Shown here: in pieces, positions 1-11,003 of the stretch
How positions within the stretch are numbered: position 1 is the stretch's first letter
Layout: every line of letters starts with the position of its first letter
Program-made: the position numbers and the translations under genes
From: Smallanthus sonchifolius
Lineage: Eukaryota; Streptophyta; Magnoliopsida; Asterales; Asteraceae
Assembly: GCA_023525975.1 (NCBI GenBank)
Contig: CM042032.1
Coordinates: 71,694,260 to 71,758,259, forward strand
DNA: 64,000 nt
Direction of reading: 5' to 3'
The notes under the pieces: generated by a model
Seen by the model: the letters and a program-made list of their open reading frames with translations, nothing else
Database searches by the model: none
What the model was told of the DNA's origin: nothing

Positions 1-2001
1 GTACTTTTTCGGATGAGATTTTATGTGAATCGGTAGATTCGGAGGCGATCAACATTGAGGGATTCACAATGTTGACAATTGTTGGAGTTAATAATCGAAA
101 GATGTGGGTGAAATAATCACATGGAATGGAGTCCTACAATTGTAGTGAAAATTGTGTGGTTACTTAGTAACCGTATCAATGTCATGTATGAATAAAGGGT
201 TATGTGTCGACCCGTTCTCGCCTAGAGACGGTGAAACACGTGGCGCATGATTTGGTGTATGCCTGGCTTATGCCATTGACATCAACTAGGGCAATGGAAT
301 ACTTGATGTTCCAGTTGTAAAGAAGTTCATAAGGGTTCTATACCCGAATGTCACTTCTTGGGGTGTAACCGTTCTATTGGGAAAGGAAGAATGGAATAAT
401 GTATATGTACATTTGTCGGGTTTGAACAGGTGTCTAAGTCCTAGTTCAACAATGAAGGTAGAGGAGGACGTTATCCCATGAATGGTATCATTTCCGTTAT
501 AAATGATATGGTATTGCGGATGTAACTTTCTAACTTATTAAAAGTTGCGCGGTTTATGTGGATCAATGTGAAAGGTGTGTAGACCCATGTATGCTAATAT
601 TGTGGTTGTTTATTCGATGATAGTTGTTTCTATCTTTGAAGCAAAGTCGTTCAAGCTCATTATCTTCGTTAGTTTCCTGAAATTACCTGAAAAGAAAGAC
701 CTTTCTTCGGAATGATTTGGTGAGCCATTTTGGCATTTGTGGAAATCCATTATTGGATGAGACGGTGAATTCAGAAAACGTATATATGTTGACCCTACAA
801 TGATTGAAGTAATCAAGGGTATATGGTGTTGGAGTCCTAGAACTTCATGGTGGCGTTTGAAGTCTTAAAACTTCATAACCGATGATTGAAAATGAAGTCT
901 TCGAAATTCAAAAGGGAGAATTTGGAGAGGAAAGTGATGAATCTATACGCGGACGAGCGTTAGAAGTTTGAATTGAAGTCCTCGAACTTCATTGGTGTTC
1001 TTGAAGTCCTTGTACAACATGGGTGATGAATGAGACTTAAAAGTCTCGTGGGTTATTGTATGGTTGTTTTGGAGTTTAACTTCTGGTGGCGACAGATGAA
1101 AAGAGGCACAATCTAGTGTGTGGTTATAAGTGTCTCACTTGCCTACGAGTTAAGGCCAAATACCAAAAGGGAACCTACTTTTCTGAGTAGTCGGAGAACT
1201 TTGGTTCAAGAAGTGTGTGATACGACATGGTACATCTGTACCTGTTGAGTCGGATTGAGGTGTTAGTTTCTTCTTTGACTCGGAGGAAACCAGGTGACTA
1301 ATTACCATTAGTTGAAAGATGGTGTCATCTTAACTACCATTTGTGTATTCATATGACGATTGTTGAATTACTAAAGGGTGAACAGTGTCGAATGCCGCTT
1401 GGTTGGGTATTGGTTTTTGTGATCTAATACTCGTGGTGTGATTCGAGACTTACCGTGAAAGATCTCGTTTATTGAGTGTGATTGAAAAATCCACTCAAGG
1501 TGGATGGAAAACCCTAAGTGGATTTAGGGAGGAGGTGTATTGAATTCAGATAGGGAACTTTGGTAATATAAAAGTTTCCCTTATAAAGGGGGTGTATCGA
1601 GTTCGGAAACGTGGGAGGCCAAGTCCCCGTTTTGTTGGACCGTTCAGACTTCACTTTTGTTTGTTAAGTGGTATGCCGTTAAGAGTTACTCGGGTGATTT
1701 GTGTAGACTCCATGATACTTCCTCGTGGTTCATCCACAGGAATGTATGGCAAGAGAAGTGGACGTTGCTTCTTGTAGCTGTATTGAGGCAATAGATGATG
1801 GAGGTTTCATCTAGAGGAACCGGTGGCTATCTTAGATTTAATGATGAAATGCTTGTGGTAAAAGCGGATTAACCAAGTGTTGGTTCAACGGGATCTTTAG
1901 ATAAGGGTCGGAAATACTCGGGAATCTGAGGATAGATACTCGAGTGTTACCCTAATCTATTGGTGGATCGGGTTTCGAGGACGAAACCCAAAATTAGGGG
2001 G
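1..2001 (+). pseudogene. Degenerate 3' part of a Ty3/gypsy pol (integrase region)
   Basis: A heavily decayed integrase region of a Ty3/gypsy element on the plus strand. Around 1085-1200 fragments in shifting frames resemble the integrase zinc domain (CLTC-like, then VKAKYQKGT). At 1592-1640 the peptide RKRGRPSPRFVGPFR matches the conserved integrase C-terminal motif (RKRGKxxPRxxGPF). Near 1805-1850 one frame gives EEPVAIL, the usual start of the post-integrase tail. A purine-rich tract ending at 2001 (AAATTAGGGGG) is the likely polypurine tract just before the LTR. There are many stops and frameshifts and most of the catalytic core is not recognisable. Bases 1-1084 give no recognisable domain. 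The family call is good; exact lineage is uncertain. Confidence 0.6.
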
Positions 2002-3393
2002 TGTGATTTGTAACGAACCAACTTTCGGATTTGACCTATAATACATTAATTATATTGTAGGGGTGTTTTTATATAAATAAAAGTGGAGGAGTATAATTGT
2101 AAAGGAGCATTCTTGATATTTTGATGCAAAGAGTAAAAAACTAGAAGTGTAGAGGGCTGATTGTAACATTTACAAATCAGATTGAAATGGAAGGGGGTGT
2201 CACACAAACACACACTAAGTGTGTGTTTGTGTCATGAGTTGCAAGGGGGAGAGGAGGGAAGAGCCAAGAACATGAAATTGGTGATTTGCATGTGAAATCT
2301 GGATGGCTTAGAGTGTTCCTCTTCTTCAAGATTGCAAGTAAGTATCAATCACCTCCTTTGAACCTCCATTTTAAGTGTTCTTGTTGGGTTTTTGGTTAGT
2401 CACGAATTGGGACTGAATTGGATGGTTTAAATGGCTAATAACTTGATAAAAGTTATATTCTAGTTTGATTAAAGGTTAAGAATGGTAGATAACATCCAAT
2501 TTGATAATTCAAAAATTAAAGTTCTTGAGGGTGATTCGGGGGTTTTCTAATTGGAGATGTTTAAATGATGAATTGAATGTTGGTAAGTGTCTATGGTGGT
2601 AATAGACACATTATTTGATAAGAAACCTCAATCAATTTGATGTTTGGAAATTAGGGTTCTTGAGAACCAAATTTGAGGGTTTTTCATTTTGAGATGTTTA
2701 AAAGGTGAATTGAGTATGAATAAGTGTTCATGGTGTGATATAAACACATTTTCAAGTATAAAACTCAATTGAATTGGTGAATTATGAGTCGATGAAATTG
2801 TGGAAATTGGAGAAATCCTTAACGGGTCAAAATGGGTAGGATTGGATTAACAATGGTTAAAAGCTTGTATGGGGCTTAGTAACCAAGATTAGAGGATAGG
2901 GAAGATCATAAGATCTTGGGTGGGAGTTAAACTTCAATTGGTGTTGTATTAGGGTAAATTGGATTACTAAAACATGTGGAATGTTTAGGTGATCAAGGTG
3001 TTAAAGATGTTAGCTTTGAAAACCAAGTGGAATCTTCATTGGCCAAGGTAAGTGCTTTACACTTACTTAGTAGTAGATAAGTAGTTACATGTAAGTAGAT
3101 TATGTGTTAAATTCTATTTACATGTTGTATGTTGATTTTGACTATGTGATTATTAGTCAAACTTGAATGTGGTATGTGGTAGAATTGATGTGACAATTAG
3201 TCAAACTAATGGATGAGATGTGGTAAAAATTGGTGTAGTTGGCTTAAGGTGGAAAATTAACCCAGCTAAACAATTGAAGGTAGTTAAATGGTGTAAATGA
3301 CTCAATATGGTTAGAGTCAACTAAAAATGTAGAATGTGGTGAAATTGGATTAAATTGACTTAATGTGGTATAAGTCAACCATTGTGGATAATG

Positions 3394-3621
3394 GTGTAAT
3401 TTGACTTATGTGGTAAATAGTCAAACAAATATGTGAATATGGTGAATTTAGTGTAATTTGATTTATGTGGTAAATAGTCAAACTAACATGTAAACGTGGT
3501 GAATTTGGTGTAATTTGACTTATGTGGTAAATAGTCAAACGAATATGTAAACGTGGTGAATTTGGTGTAAGTTGACTTATATGGTAAATAGTCAAACAAA
3601 ATGTGAAAATTTGGTGAAATG
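3394..3621. repeat. Tandem array, 57 bp period, about 4 copies
   Basis: The word GTGTAATTTGACTTATGTGG or a close variant begins at 3394, 3451, 3508 and 3565, an exact 57 bp spacing. Because 57 is divisible by 3, the minus strand reads as an open frame with a 19-residue repeat. This is a by-product of the array and not a gene. The array lies inside the LTR. Confidence 0.85.
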
Positions 3622-3628
3622 GTGTATT

Positions 3629-3928
3629 GAAGTGTGGAATACTTCAAAAGGTAGACTTGGAGTCAAATACTCCAAATACGGGTAAGACGAGTTGTGGTAC
3701 TCGCACCAAGAGGTCGTAAACCCAATAAGAAGTGTGGAATACTTCAAAGGGTGGACTTGGAGTCAAATACTCCAAGTACGGGTAAGACGAGTTGTGGTAC
3801 TCGCACCAAGAAGTCGTAAACCCAATAAGAAGTGTGGAATACTTCAAAGGGTGGACTTGGATTCAAATACTCCAAGTACGGGTAAGACGAGTTGTGGTTC
3901 TCATACCAAGGCGTTGTAAGCCAACTAA
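3629..3928. repeat. Tandem array, 100 bp period, three copies
   Basis: GAAGTGTGGAATACTTCAAA begins at 3629, 3729 and 3829, exactly 100 bp apart. Copies 1 and 2 differ at only a few sites and copy 3 diverges at its end. Each unit holds short inverted pairs (GAATACTTC; GAGTCAAATACTC). The array lies inside the LTR next to the 57 bp array. Confidence 0.9.
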
Positions 3929-4283
3929 AAAGGTGATAAATGTGTGTGTGTTGTTGTTATACATGTTATATTGGTTTCGTATTGCACAAAGATTCAAACG
4001 GGTCGGAATGGAAAACGAGTAGTGGTGCTCGTATTAGGGGTGGATAAACTAACAAATTAATGTTAGTTAATGTGGTAGACATTGTGTGGTCGAAAAAAAC
4101 AAGTAAATACACGTTAGATACTTGTTATATGCAAAAATTTGTAGAAATTGTGAGAATAGTAGATGCTGGGAGGGAACATGGTTGTGTTCATCTTAACACT
4201 ACCATGACAGAAACCTTGTATTTTCCTGGTGCTGAAAGGAAACACAACTGTGTTCATTCAGAACACAACCGTGTTTAGGGGAA

Positions 4284-4314
4284 CATGGTAGTGTTCATTC
4301 TGAACACTACCATG
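4284..4314. other. Perfect 13 bp hairpin in the LTR
   Basis: CATGGTAGTGTTC (4284-4296) and GAACACTACCATG (4302-4314) are exact reverse complements around a 5-base loop. Two diverged relatives of the same motif (GGGAACATGGTTGTG, and AACACAACTGTG with AACACAACCGTG) lie just upstream at 4170-4275, so this is a small cluster of related hairpins. Confidence 0.8.
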
Positions 4315-4733
4315 ACAGAAATTTGTATTTAAAAAAATGGCTTTTTTGGGTTTTACCCATGAGGGGACTTGTGGAGAGTCCCTAGGGCTACTTATCTATA
4401 CTAACTATACACAAATTGATATTTTGTATGTAGGAAAGCTCCGAAGTAATTCTCGGGTCTCGCATCATGTGGATTGGATTCTCGTGGACGTGTTTTGTAA
4501 ATGATTTTGTTAACCTTCTCGTGGGGATTCCTTACAAACTATTTGGGGTCGTAACAAGTTGTGGTTAACTTGTTTTATTAACCTTTGATTAAACTACTTT
4601 TGGGGGAAATATTGTAGTTTAATTAATGTTTGTAAAACTAAAACGTGTGGATACGTTAAATGTTGTATTTGGGACCGTTTTCGCGTCATATTTAAAAAGA
4701 TTAAATTGGTTCGAATTTTTGGGTGTTACAACT

Positions 4734-4745
4734 TGGTATCAGAGC
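4734..4745 (+). promoter_or_regulatory. Retrotransposon primer-binding site (initiator tRNA-Met)
   Basis: TGGTATCAGAGC is complementary to the 3' end of plant initiator tRNA-Met. It lies three bases after the LTR end, where reverse transcription of a plus-strand element would start. Confidence 0.85.
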
Positions 4746-5102
4746 AATGGTTTGAGGGATTGGTGTGCGAGATACCAAACTCAAACCTATAATGCTCTTG
4801 ATATAGTCGGAGAAATGAGAATCCAAAGATGGCGTGACCGAGACACGGAGCTTAAGGGGCAAGGTTACTATTGATTATGATGTATGTTTTAAATTGGTGT
4901 CAAACGTGAACTAATTGTGCCGAAAGTTGTTAAGGGATTCGTTATATGGAGATAGTGAATGTAATTGTGCATATTACATTATCAATCATGTCTGGCCAGT
5001 TTGATTCTTAATGTAACATGTGCGAATACCTTCATGATAACCATATGATTATGAACACCGACAATGAGTAAGTAAAGGTGGTTATATGTGTATATGTATA
5101 TA
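4746..5102 (+). mobile_element. Start of a Ty3/gypsy internal region, truncated
   Basis: This is the sequence following the PBS. It resembles the untranslated leader before gag in large plant gypsy elements. It stops at the Helitron at 5103 and does not resume beyond it, so only the leader survives. No gag motif is seen. Confidence 0.45.
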
Positions 5103-5462
5103 CTAGGTTAGAATCTCGTGTATTACACGAGATTGTATATTAAAAAAAGATAAAACTTATAAATTTATAAATACGTCCTAACCTGTCAGAATATTATGAT
5201 AGTCTCGAGATATATCAAGTGGAAATGTGTGTGTATATAACAAATTAATATTTTTCTTTAATTAGTTATATTTTGAATTCTTATTATATATTCTTATTTA
5301 ATATAATTATTATTCTTCTTTAATAATATATTTATAATATCATTATTATTTAATAAGATAGTGGTGCATTTATTAGGAGAGAGAGACGGGAAAACCAATA
5401 TGAGGAGCCATGAGGGAGTGACATGTGGCACCCCAAAACCTTTATTTAATAGTATGTATAGA
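5103..5462 (-). mobile_element. Non-autonomous Helitron, 360 bp
   Basis: Read on the minus strand it begins A|TCTATACATAC (5' TC end next to a host A) and ends with a hairpin (CTCGTGTAATACACGAG), a short spacer and CTAG followed by host T. These are the hallmarks of a Helitron 3' end. It has no coding capacity. It shares both ends and an internal stretch (GGCGACTTGTGGCA-like) with the copy at 7802-8242, so both belong to one family. Confidence 0.75.
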
Positions 5463-5480
5463 TTATATGTTAATGCATAG

Positions 5481-5939
5481 GAAATTAACTTCAGAGATAA
5501 CAATTTTAACATCTAGATTAATTCATTATTGTTTCAATCTAATTCATTATACAGGCATACAAACAAATCCGAAAATTTTGAAAAATCAAAACGAATTTGG
5601 TATGCACATAACAGCAATAGTCGCATTACCTAAAGGCACTTAAATCATTATTGTTATAATTAATTCACTTTTTGAGTAAATTAATTATATTTAAACTTCA
5701 GAGATAAACAAAATTAACTTTTTGCAAACAACAGCGGTAAACATAATTCACTTTTTGAGTAAATTAACTATATTTAAACTTCAGAGATAACAATTTTAAC
5801 ATCTAGATTAATTCATTATTGTTTCAATCTAATTCATTATATGGGCATACAACACAAATCAGGAAATTTTGAAAAATCAAAACGAATTTGGTATGCACAT
5901 AACAGCAATCCTCGCATTGCCTAAAGGCACTTAAATCGA
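5481..5939. repeat. Direct duplication of about 165 bp with a spacer
   Basis: The stretch 5481-5648 is repeated at 5773-5939 with about 90% identity by eye; both hold AACGAATTTGGTATGCACAT and CTAAAGGCACTTAAATC. The spacer carries its own short duplication (ATTCACTTTTTGAGTAAATT at about 5664 and 5749). No target duplication or coding potential was found. It may be a small satellite or a rearranged MITE. Confidence 0.65.
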
Positions 5940-6059
5940 ATTAATAGTTAACTGTACCAAACGATTACTAACAAATATGAGCCGCTCAAACACAGTACTA
6001 ACAAATCTGGAAAATATAAACGAAAACAAAAAAAACATGTAAGTTTGGTGAACAATCGA

Positions 6060-6700
6060 TTGATTGAGAAATCGGAAATCGGAAGGTACCTGGACTAATT
6101 TACAGTTATATGAACTTGAATCGTATTGATCTTGAAGAAGAGGTAGAGAAGGTATTGATCTATCGGCTTAGGGTTTATGAGAACACGTGATTGTTAATGG
6201 GCTTTAACCCGCACACAAATAGCAGATGGGTCGGGTAAAAAATAAGGTCCGCGTGAAATTGAGATGAAATTGGTTTTGGGGGGAAATGGCTGAAGTTGAT
6301 TGTGAAATGACACTTGGCAAAACTATTTAGTTTTTTATTATAAGAGATAGTAGAAGTAGATGGGTTAAACGGGTCACCCCGCAAACCCGTATGGTTGACA
6401 CGAACACAACCCATTTAGCTAAACTTGTTCTCGTTCGACCCGAAACTAATCCAAACCCAAAAATCTCGTGTTAGGTTCGTGTCGTGTCAAAGATTCACAT
6501 CCTTAGATGACAGTTTTCCTAATCTAAATTCAACTGTCTGCGACCGATTTCCCTACCCATAATGGGTTAAACATGTAGGGACTGTTTCGATTAAAAAGGA
6601 CATGTAAACATTCTTACATAAGTATCATGTTCACTATCATTTTCATCAATCAAAAAGAATCTTGACTTGCCCCATTAGGGTTCATATGCAAATTCATTAA
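6060..6700. other. Non-coding stretch with a dispersed-repeat fragment
   Basis: 6360-6506 is rich in words such as ACCCGTATGGTTGACACGAA and GTTCGTGTCGTGTC, and ends TTCACATCCTTAG, whose reverse complement (CTAAGGATGTGAA) looks like a hAT-type terminal repeat. The matching other end was not found. The rest (6060-6360, 6507-6700) shows nothing recognisable apart from the presumed 3' UTR of the gene that ends at 6723. Confidence 0.35.
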
Positions 6701-6722
6701 AGTACAGACCTTTTGTATCTAA

Positions 6723-9700
6723 TCATACAATATTAACATCTCTTGCTTCTTCTTGCCTAACCCCACGATTGCTCGTCTTGTTTCTAAACGATCGTTGTGA
6801 CCCAAAAATCCGACCAAACGTGCTTTTCGACCTGGGAACAGTTTGAGGCCCTCCGTTCCTCTTATCGAGTTCTTCAAATATCGCCTTCATGATGTTCTCA
6901 AATCTTCTTCTGTAAGTTGGATACCTTGATATAGACTTTGTGATCCCTTGAAGCCTTTTGTATACCAACCACCAAGATTTAGTAAAAACATAAGGAACAA
7001 AAAGTTGTTGGAGTCAACCCAAACCATTTTGACCCGACCCATAAAATTACCTTCGAGCTACTGCTTCAAGTTCAGCCCGTCTAAGCTCAGACTCCGGTGG
7101 CGGGCCAATGTTGGTATTTTTCAAAACTAACTTGCCCAAGTAGGCTTCTTCAGATTCTGTGAGGTTTTGTGCTTTGATTTGGTCTTTCATGACCAATAGC
7201 GGGTTCAAGAACCAATCGTAGAACGTATCTTTGGGTCTGTTTGCACGCGTTATCTCTGTACCATTTTCCGCTGGGGTAAAAATAAGCAAAATGATGGCTA
7301 TAAATGAGTCATATTTATTAAAAAGTGAGAATTATGAAAATAGTAAAGTTTTCAGGTGCTTACACATTATTAAACCAGGACTGTTGACTTTTGCTGACAG
7401 GAGAAGCGCTTGGTAGAGACAATAAGCAGGTAGACTAACCGACTGTGGATCTTCAATCTCGTTTACGGTTATTAATCCTTCCAACACCAAGTACTCACCT
7501 TGTCGGCGACATTCTTGGAAGAAGCTATCAAGCAACTACACAAGTTGTATATCAAGTCAACATTTTTATTTAAACTTTTCAAAATTTAAGGGGGGTGTTT
7601 GGATGTGTGTTTTGAAAATGATTAGAATCATAATCACATGTACCCTAACACTCAAAATTGGTCATTGTGACTGCGGGTGTAACGAGCCGAGCCGCTCGTG
7701 AGCTTCAAATATTGAGCTCAGGCAAGCTCGGGAGCCTAAACGAGCCTTTTATTTAATATATTAAATATATATTTGTATAACAATTATTATATATAAGATT
7801 ACTAGCTTAGAACCCGTGTCTACACACGGCGTGAAAAATATCAATACATAAAATTTTTAAATCTTTATGTTTATATTTTACAGATGTAAAAATGTATTAC
7901 ATACAACAAGGATAGAAAACAAAATTCAAAATATGTAAAAATTAATATATAATTGGGTTTCGAAAATACGTTAATTACTATTTAATGTAATTTGACTTTC
8001 ATTTACTATTTGATTGAAAATAAAAGTTACATAATTAGATTTCAAAGTTTCTTATAATAAGAGATAATTTAAAATAAATGTGTTTTATTAGTATAATTAG
8101 TATTTTCTTTAAAAATATATTATTATTAAAAGACAGAGGTGTATTTAATAAGAGAAAGAGGCGGGAAAAAAATGATGAGAATGAATATGGAGGCGACTTG
8201 TGGCATGGAAAAACTTTTATTTATTATATAGTATAGAATAGATGATATAAATAATTAAATAATACATATTGTGTTATATATAAATTTTTAATTATAAATA
8301 TATATATAAATAAAATAATTAAAGAATTAATAAATAATAAACGAGCCGAGCCCGAGCTTAGCTTGAGCTTGGAAAACTACTCACGAGCTCTAAACAGCTC
8401 GGCTCGTTTGCTCCCTAATTGTGACTTCAAGTCACGATAATCATGGAGTAAAAGATACTATAGGAGCGAACCTCCAATGGCTTCAATTCAATCATCGGGA
8501 CCCTAACAGATCCAGCCCGTGACGTTACACTTTTAAAGGAACCCGCCATCGAGAAAGAACTTGGAGTAGATAATCCAGAGTTACGCCGATACTTAGGTCT
8601 GTTAAAAAGAAAATATTAGCTGATACTTAGAAGTTAAGCAAAAAAAAGAAAAGAAAGAAAGAAATACTGCAAAACATTAGCACCTGGGAAAGCAAGATCC
8701 CTCGGGCATGTCAAGAACATCGTTGCTATATTCATCATAGATCGACAATGCAGCTAAAATATAGCAAAGCCCGAGATAGAAAGATGACTCCTGTTCACAC
8801 AAACTCAAGGTTAGAAATTAGTTATGAACGGGTCAATTTGGATTATGTTTTAACTCGTTAATATCCAAAAAAATTGGCTTAAAAGGAAATGGGTCAAATA
8901 GTTCACACCTTAAGTGTATTCTGAATGCATACAAGGTTTGAAATTGCTTTAATCAAAAAGTCAGATTATTATTCTAATATATAGTCTTTAAATCATATTT
9001 GACAAAAAAAAGTTTTAGTCAACCCAACCCGGTGCATCCCAAAAAGTTAGCCGTTTTGACCCAAATTGGCCTGACCCGCCCGACTTCTCTCATCTACAAG
9101 AAAGATGAAAAAGGTGTGGTTTTGACCTTTGAGGTCAAGACTTGATATGAGATTTGTGATAGTGACCTGATAAACGATCACAGCCGCGTATAAGCCGAAG
9201 ACAATACCAGAGACCATGGAGCATAACAAGGCTCCAGCTACAGCCAATGGCCATAGCAAGATGGCTAGACCTGCAAATGGCACACAAATGGTCTCCAAGA
9301 ACGGACCTTCTCGACCCACACAATCTTGAAACAAACGGTGCCAACCTTTGAATAACATGTATGGGCTTTTCAGTGCAGCTATAACCGTGATCACTGGAAA
9401 GTCAATCACGAGTCCCAGTAACCCTAGGACAAAGGCTATGGGTAGATAAACCACCCTGTAAATACAAAGTATGATATTAATCAACAAAGATGCTACGCTT
9501 TTTCTTTCAAAAGTCACGTTAGATATCATATGCCTGATTTTGGACTTCATGTAATGGTCAAAAACAATAATAAAATAGATTAAACGCGTGTTTTGAAAGT
9601 GATTATTGCAACTCGAAATCATATCAAACCTTCAAGGGGTGATACACTGGTAAACACCTGATTCCCCTCTGGGAGAGGTCTCAGTTGCTTCCACTGGTTT

Positions 9701-10778
9701 CCTACTATAACCTCTTGAAGGCCACCTGCCCAACGCAAGCTACGATTTACCAGATCCCGTTGGTTAGCAAGGTATTGGCCGGTCCCGTGAGACATGAGTT
9801 TACCAGTAACGGGTTCACATGGTCACAAAAATAAAAAGTAAAAAAAAAGTTGAAATCATATCAGACCTAATCTCGACTTTACCCCCAGGCGGGCCCTGTT
9901 TTCGGAGGTCATCCATCATCGAGAAGTATGAATATAAGCATACATCCCCAAAGTCCCGGACAAATGTGAAGCTCCATTGGACAGTGTCCCAAGTTCCATC
10001 CTGACAAATGCAAACAAACAAAATTTTGATGAACATAATAACTGAAACAACATATGTAACTACTAACTGTCGTTTGCTTACTATAAAACAATGGATAAAC
10101 TGATCGGTTTTCCCTTCACCAACCGCCTTAAAAGTTCCAAACATTGGCCCAAGAAAACCATAAGCTAAACCACCAAGAATGCTACCCATAACAATCCCAA
10201 CAGGCCAGAAAACTACCACTGGTGTAAACAATATGCACACAACCACTTTCATCACAGGCCCTAATCGTTTAGCACTGCCATTAAACGACCGAAAACAGTA
10301 TAAAAACTTCATGATTTATGAACATAAACAAGGATTTCAAGAATTAAAATGGTTAAAGAAAGTACCACAATATGCAAAAGTAAGACCACACAACATGTGC
10401 TGGCCAAAGACCAATTGCAATAGCAGAGTTCCCAAATGTCATAATAACACATATAATTGGAGCCAAAATGATCCCTGAAATCAAAGAAACAATTTTTCAA
10501 GATACCCACCAAATTTATCATCCAAGAAATGAAATTGGAGCTCATTTGGTTATAAATTTGAAATGGGGTTCATAAAATTCCCCCAAATAGCACATGAAAT
10601 CAAAGAAAAACAGATCACAAAATACCCAATAAAATCAGCATTCAATTCATTAATTTCCCCAAATAAAGATTAAAAAGATTTAACCTTTAATGAAGCCAAG
10701 AACAAGAAGACCAATGAAATAAGGCAAGAACAGGAAGAAATGCCCTAAAGACCTCCAAACCCATATTGGAGGTTCCAT
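6723..10778 (-). CDS. Plant-conserved multi-pass membrane protein of unknown function (10 exons, 558 aa)
   Basis: Ten exons join in frame through GT-AG introns: 10685-10778, 10366-10474, 10082-10274, 9867-10000, 9167-9455, 8684-8790, 8472-8598, 7364-7535, 7051-7270, 6723-6954 (1,677 nt, TGA stop). The protein starts MEPPIWVWRS. Hydrophobic segments lie at roughly residues 11-30, 33-60, 72-105, 178-200 and 237-272. Conserved-looking blocks are VGEGKTDQF, MDDLRKQGPP, KSPYMLFKGWHRLF, REGPFLETICVPFAG and RPKDTFYDWFLNP. The last 200 residues are hydrophilic and basic. From memory this matches a plant-specific uncharacterised membrane family, one member of which carries a misleading steroid-receptor-like label in Arabidopsis. 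An upstream in-frame ATG at 10985 exists, but it lies before the likely transcription start and homologues begin at MEPP. Reading frame and splice sites are intact throughout, so it is probably functional. Intron 7 carries nested transposons. Confidence 0.88.
7672..8417. mobile_element. hAT-like MITE in intron 7, interrupted by a Helitron
   Basis: An exact 8 bp direct repeat, ATTGTGAC, flanks the element (7664-7671 and 8418-8425), as expected for hAT insertion. The ends are inverted copies around AACGAGCCGAGC: left TGCGGGTGTAACGAGCC, right (reverse complement) TAGGGAGCAAACGAGCC. The subterminal regions are rich in GAGCTC and CGAGC words in inverted orientation. Without the 441 bp Helitron inside it the element would be about 305 bp, with no coding capacity. 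Confidence 0.75.
7802..8242 (-). mobile_element. Non-autonomous Helitron nested in the hAT MITE
   Basis: The minus-strand 5' end is A|TCTATTCTATAC and the 3' end is the hairpin CCGTGTGTAGACACGG, then GTTCTAAG, then CTAG|T. It is the same family as 5103-5462 (shared ends, GAGGCGGGAAAA-type block, TTGTGGCATG). The right end could instead be a few bases further in (8237), but only 8242 gives the expected A|TC junction. It lies in intron 7 of the membrane-protein gene, in the same orientation as the gene. Confidence 0.72.
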
Positions 10779-10997
10779 TGAAGCTGCAGGTTTTCTGTAT
10801 CTTCTTCCTAACTCACTTCGGATCTCAAAAACCCCACATAAAGATCCGACCCGAATCTTGAAAACCCAAACACAAATCCAGATATATTTGAAAAACCTCA
10901 CTTGTTGATGTTGGATGACACAAATCTCTCTGACAAGAAAGAAGAAAATAATATTTAATAAATCGAAGTTTGGAGTATGTAGCACTAGTAGCAGCCC

Positions 10998-11003
10998 CTT
11001 ATA
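10998..11003 (-). promoter_or_regulatory. Candidate TATA box of the membrane-protein gene
   Basis: TATAAG on the minus strand, about 220 bp before the chosen ATG at 10778. A start site about 30 bp downstream would give a 5' leader of about 190 nt. This rests on the motif and spacing only. Confidence 0.4.

Larger units (their letters stand above)
2002..4730 (+). repeat. Long LTR of a Ty3/gypsy element (about 2.73 kb)
   Basis: The segment starts TGTGATTTG just after a purine tract and ends GTGTTACA just before a primer-binding site, giving TG...CA ends. Its length suits large-LTR plant gypsy lineages (Tekay-like or Tat-like). Internally it holds two tandem arrays (3394-3621 and 3629-3928) and a strong hairpin (4284-4314). 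Having a PPT on one side and a PBS on the other is not the layout of a solo LTR. It suggests an LTR shared by two internal regions, as produced by unequal recombination between LTRs. No second copy of this LTR is in the window. Confidence 0.65.

Noticed and set aside
3350..3595. Minus-strand repeat protein with a 19-residue unit
   Set aside because: It is an open frame forced by a 57 bp tandem array inside an LTR, with no start context or homologue.
3629..3928. CRISPR-like regular repeats
   Set aside because: The 100 bp units are adjacent with no variable spacers, and the genome is a plant's.
10179..10478. 99-residue plus-strand ORF
   Set aside because: Antisense of exons 2 and 3 of the membrane-protein gene; no homology pattern.
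10309..10545. Separate 78-residue minus-strand ORF
   Set aside because: It is an off-frame reading of exon 2 (10366-10474) of the membrane-protein gene plus flanking intron.
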